This document shows positions 59,131-64,000 of a stretch of DNA of 64,000 bases, piece after piece. Under the pieces are notes generated by a model. That model saw nothing but the letters and a program-made list of their open reading frames with translations. It was not told the origin of the DNA and made no database searches. The position numbers and the translations under genes are program-made. Location of the stretch: NCBI RefSeq assembly GCF_963924675.1, contig NC_089224.1:48093158-48157157 (forward strand). Direction: 5' to 3'. The stretch's first letter is position 1. Each line of letters opens with the position of its first letter. This DNA comes from Phocoena phocoena (Eukaryota > Chordata > Mammalia > Artiodactyla > Phocoenidae).

Positions 59131-61955
59131 CAGAATTGATAAATTTTATTAACCAATTAAGTGTGACAGGCAATATATAAGTTAAGTTTAAAGGGGTTCT
59201 TTATTGTCATGGGCAGCTGGTATGGACGAAAAGTGGTGGTATTCACTGTGAAAATAATGGAACAAAGGCAGATCTGGAATAAGTCTGGTTTTAGACAATA
59301 GGATCTTCTGGATAGTTTCATAGGAAGCTCAGAGGAGGATGATCTGGGGGGGGGATGCAGAAATTTGGGAGATGATCTACAGGAATCAGAAGACTGAGAA
59401 GAAAATAAACTTTCACATATCGCCAGATAGCTCACAATAATACCGTTTTCATTCAGAGATAACCAACTCTGCAAAATGACAAATCCTACCTTATAAATGT
59501 ACATTTCATATTTAAATATTTATTTGTCCCAGAAATGCCAGTCATGGGTCCTACTTCTCCCCAAACCCCTTTATGTGAATATGATCTTCTCATACTTTGC
59601 ATTAAAGGGAAACCCCCCAGAAGCACATATGCGATCAGGGGAGCAGGTTCTTCTGCCTGAACACATTCTCCCAAAGTGGTGCATTCATAAGCATTTTAAA
59701 GGTACTCTTACCAAAATTCTGATGAAAAGGATTCACTGTGATGGAAAGACTGTGAGAAACCTAGTAATCAAGAGGTGGTATTCCTTTAAATGTAATCTCC
59801 CCATCATTCAGCAAGAGTGGTGATCTCATCATCCAGCTGGCCTAGTTCCTTGACTCACTTTTCCTGCTGTCTTAATGTTAGAACCTGGTGTTGCCTCAGG
59901 GCAGTCCTCTTCAGAGCATGTAATACTGTCCCCTACTCTCCCCTACCCCTGTGGTTATAGGCACCTATTCTAGGCATTGGTACTTAAACCAAAAGCAACC
60001 ACTCCTAGAGGGAAAACAAAAAGTAAGCAGTGAGAGATTAAGCTGAAAGGCCACACTAAAAGAAGTTAGAAGGTAGAACTGGGCTCCATGGGAGTCAAGA
60101 GAAACTATGAGTAAGAGGAAGGCACAGAATAGAAAAAGGTATAGTGTGGATAGAAGAAGCCCAAGTCCGTTGGAAAGAAGAGAAAAATGGAACTCAGAGG
60201 TAAAAAGCTAATGAAGTTTAAGCTTCAGACTCCTCGACTGCATGAATACCTTCCAAGACCCTGGCAGGGGCCCTACCAATGTGTTGTATGAACACAACTG
60301 GTACAATAAGATTGCAGAAATAAACTATTTCAACCACAACCGGTTAAGCCTGCGGTCTCTCTTCACTTCAATTTTGCCTTCATTATACTTTATCTCTGGT
60401 CCAGTTTCCCTGGAGTGATCAAGAGCATTTTTGAGATCCAGCTAAGGGGAAGTTGAAGTTGGGGTAGGTTAGTTTGTACTTAGGGAGGGGTATTTATGCT
60501 GTTTACAGTTTGCTTATCGCTAGTTGTTCTGGTATATGAATGGCTTCCAGGAATACTCCAACTACCCACTGTGTTGACTCGCCCAGTGTCATGACACAAA
60601 AGTATAGGGCCAGAGGTCCTATTGAAAGTTACCCGGATGTAAGGGGCACTTAACACCAGAAGTATGTGGATAATGAGTAGAAACAAGTTTTGAAATGTAT
60701 GGAACTAGAATCTGGTCTGTGGAAACATTTTCCATTCATTGGACATATAAAATTTTAAGTTGAGGATTTGGATTTGACACCAAGTCAAAATGGAAATTGA
60801 CTCCTGTAAGAAACATATTCTATATATAACTATAAACAATCATACATTTTTACGGGGAGTACAAAATAGAACTTATTTGAATTCCTGTGTCTGGAAGGCA
60901 CAAACTTACCGTAGTTCTACAAACAGCAAGTATTCTATAAGAGCATATTATGAAAGAAACTTGATAAAGGTTTTCCAAATTGGACGACAATCCTAAAAGC
61001 TTGAATGGTGTTACCAATGTTGAGAACTGAAGTTAAAAGAAGCTTTTAAAAAATATCAATAAAATTGTTCTGATCAACCAACCATACTGGAGGAAAGACT
61101 GAATTATGTTGCTATGCTTGCTATAAAAAATTATTAGTACCAATTCGTTGAAATATTTACAATAGGATGATCAAAGAATATACAGCTCACACATTCAGGA
61201 AAACGTTTTCTAGAGGTATGTCAACAATTTAGAATATTATTTCTTTGTCACAGAAAAAAATGCCATAACATAAAGGCTTTGAAAAAGAGGGAGTTGCAAG
61301 GGCTAGATTTGAGTACAAGAACATAGTGAAAAACACCATCTTGAGCAGCAATAGCTAAAACACACACTCCGGGTAAAGCACTGTTATCGATCACCACTAA
61401 CTTACAGTGCTACAGCACATCTAATTAGGTTTTCTGGTTGTTGTTATTGTGAACAGAGACCCTTCCCCAAGTTACTTTCTATAATCAGGGAGTTTATTTT
61501 AAGAACCTGTGTGGACTGGAACTGAAACTAGAAATCTGTCAGGAACCAAGACAACCCCAGAAAACCTTGGTTTCTCAGTCACAGAGCAAGCCAGCTCCAT
61601 GACTATAGCTTATTTAACTTTTCTTTTTTATGCTTTTCTATAACTTTTCATGATGAAATACGTTATTTAGTAAAGCTATGGCACAGTGTATTCTAAAATG
61701 AGAACTTACACATATTAGGTCAGTTGCTAAAGTGGATAATGGAACTACAGAAATGTACAGTGTCCTTCAATCTTTAAGTTCATGAATTGTCTCAGGGCAA
61801 AGAAAAGACTGCTGTGCTTTTGTTAGTTCTTGCTCTACCAATGTGTGTGACACTTGGCACAGAACAGATGTGATTCCAACCACAAGCTAATAGGCTCCCC
61901 AGCAGCATGGAACGTACTAGATCCATCTCTGCAACTCCTGGAGGGAACAGCGGTC
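59131..61955. other. Unassigned DNA
   Basis: No gene or firm repeat recognised. A G run occurs at 59,347-59,354. Small frames on both strands have no recognised product. Confidence 0.3.
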
Positions 61956-62190
61956 TAGCACGTAAGTGCTACGTAGTGAATGTTTGTTGAATTGAATTTT
62001 CCCACCATGACACCTCTCTGACATATTATCTTAAGGTTCTGGCCCTGGTGATGACCATCATGCCATCATTTGACATTTCCCATCTGCTCTACCACTTGAG
62101 TCTCATTCTTTAGCATCTAACACAGTGCCTGACATATAATAGATACTCACTGAGTATTTGTTGAAAGAATGAGCAAATGAAGGAAGGAAC
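61956..62190 (+). repeat. Two L2-like 3' ends
   Basis: About 61,956-62,000 ('gctacgtagtgaatgtttgttg') and 62,045-62,185 ('catctaacacagtgcctgac', 'atactcactgagtatttgttg') look like L2 termini placed one after the other. Confidence 0.5.
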
Positions 62191-64000
62191 ACTTTATTGA
62201 TTAAGGGGGTTTGATTTCTTTATCCCCATGGCATATCAAATTATATCACTCCCTTACCTAAAACCCTTCAGTGGATTCCCATTAAAACTCGTCTGATCTG
62301 CCTCCTTATGTCTGTAATCACTGCTAATAGAGTCAAAATGAATAATAACAATCTAGATCAGCACCTTAAACTGTGTAACATGAAGAAGAATAGATTTTAT
62401 GTGAAAGACATGGCTTCATGGTAAAATGGCTGTGAAATCTTGACTAGGTTTCCTTACAACAGGGCTTCTCAGAACATTTAATATTCAATTGTGTACCGTG
62501 ACTTTTTAAAAGGGGAACAGAGTGTGAAGAATTTTCCAGATTTAGTTCACGTTAATCACTGGACTAACGTTCCAGGGTAAAACACCCTGATCCAGATCAA
62601 AGTAGAGAAAAACCTGCATATATCTAGCATTTGATAAAGTTTCCAAGTCATTCTTAGTGTAAAGAGGAATATCTTAAGTTATTTTAACTGAATGTGATCT
62701 CATACTTCTATTTTATAATAATGACATTATTTTGTCTGACACCATGGGAGGATATATGGGTCAGTAACAAAATAATTCAACCACACATAAGTCACATGAA
62801 ACATCAGGGTATTTCTTGAGGGTCAACCATTCGATGTAAATGAGAAGTTTGATCCCACTTAATTTGAGAAATTTAGTGAGATGATGGCCTTTTGTGCATA
62901 TGATGGAAAGAGAGTGTTGAAAACCAATACCACAAAGCCAGCTTTTAGACTGAATATATTTTTACTGTCATTTTACATCTGACAATTGCATTGTGATGTA
63001 CATTGCCTTAACATAAGACAATACTGCATTGCTCCAGAGGCCTTTAAAATGTACACACCTCATTTGGACGTTAGCCTCTAAAATGTTCCATCTTGGTGGA
63101 GGCTGGGAGCAAACATCAATTTGAACCAGAGAGGCTTATCCAGTGATAAATGACCTTAAGACATCTGGAAATCCAGTTTGGAATAGAACAATGAGGTATA
63201 TATGCTTATCTAAACCTTTTAGAAGTTAAGAAAAGACAGGCAAACCTATAAACACCAACCTCAGTTTAAATTAATTCCTCTCACTGATTCTAAAACAAAA
63301 TTATTTTTCTTACACATTTCGACATCTCTGAAATTGAGATATGTCTTATAATCCAATAGCGATTTACAATCACTTTTGTGAATTCAGACTGCAAAGCTGT
63401 GTTTGTACTGGATTTTGGCTCAGATAATCAGGGGAGGCTTTTGTTTTTTCCTTCCTCCAGCCAGCGCTAATATTGAGAAATGCATTTTCTGGCTTTTTCT
63501 ACATGGTGGTTTTGTTTGTTTGTTTTTTCATTTCCTCACATAGTAAGGATGTAGCCGTCATGTGCAACAAGCTTTTTTATACTATTAGATTCTCTTAGAT
63601 TATAGACTATATAAGATTCCATGTCTTGAGCCTTTTTCTTTTGTGGATGCACATAAAACACTGGTGCTTTTTTTCATCAAGGCATTATGGATTCCAGAAA
63701 TATAATAGTTATAAAGCTCAGAGAATTTGCCCCTTTCTCCTCCTGGAAAGAGTAAATCAAAAAGGCAGGATTCCCTTTTGGGGTGATAATTTCATGTTGA
63801 AAAGGAAGCAGAGTACTCTCTACTCAGGCTAAGTTCATAACCTAACTTCATAGACTATTGGGAAATCATTCAAGAATACCACTTACAGATAAGAGAGTGG
63901 GGGGAGAGAGAAGAAATAAATATCGGAAATAAGCCCAAACCCAGTGATAATGTCTAATCTATGCAAATGAGTTGAAAAATAAGAGATCCCAGGATCACAT
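62191..64000. other. Unassigned DNA to the window end
   Basis: No repeat landmarks or gene features were recognised in the last 1.8 kb. It is AT-rich. The frame 63,626-63,832 has no supporting motif. Confidence 0.3.

Noticed and set aside
1..64000. Endogenous retrovirus, CRISPR array, bacterial operon or conventional tRNA/rRNA gene
   Set aside because: I looked for LTR pairs, primer-binding sites, gag-pol motifs, regularly spaced short repeats and folded tRNA sequences outside the SINEs. None was convincing. The only reverse transcriptase motifs belong to L1.

Overview
The window looks like mammalian nuclear DNA, most likely from a cetacean. There are no bacterial-style operons, and I found no convincing exon of a host protein gene. 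The clearest lineage marker is five copies of a tRNA-derived SINE of the CHR type, the family known from whales, dolphins, hippopotamus and relatives. Four are on the minus strand (10,021-10,220; 20,666-20,873; 47,317-47,532; 48,274-48,487) and one is on the plus strand (23,013-23,316). I saw no ruminant BovB or Bov-tA repeats. The L1 family is also of cetartiodactyl type. Species and chromosomal position cannot be read from the sequence alone. Family names come from recalled consensus patterns, not from a database search.

Layout. Bases 1-29,990 are mostly unique or anciently diverged intergenic or intronic DNA. They hold old repeats (MIR, L2, L3/CR1, MER5A, L1M), a strong CTCF-like motif at 1,504, a CpG-rich patch at 5,690-6,095 that could be a host promoter or first exon, three SINEs and two truncated L1 3' ends. 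Bases 29,999-45,545 are a nested L1 pair. A younger, very long L1 (31,285-40,920, about 9.6 kb) has inserted into the ORF1 of an older full-length L1 (30.0-31.28 kb plus 40.92-45.55 kb). Bases 45,550-64,000 return to mixed old DNA. They hold two SINEs, a minus-strand 5'-truncated L1 with a perfect 11-bp target-site duplication (50,573-51,835), an internally deleted Tigger1-like DNA transposon, and an old L1M split by an inverted L1 that carries a (TA)28 run.

The main element is the younger L1. It keeps a YY1-type start, a CpG-rich 5' UTR and an intact 297-residue ORF1, but its ORF2 is broken in an unusual way. A poly(A) tract with its own short duplication is inserted after the endonuclease domain. 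A 767-bp part of the reverse transcriptase region is present twice, and the second copy is more decayed than its surroundings. A hexamer has expanded in frame further downstream. The 5' UTR is about 3.6 kb because three different tandem arrays have grown in it (38 bp, about 275 bp and about 140 bp units). The element could supply ORF1 protein in principle but not a full ORF2 protein.

Nothing here amounts to a new multi-gene system. The most notable features are the remodelled L1 and the candidate CTCF and promoter sites.
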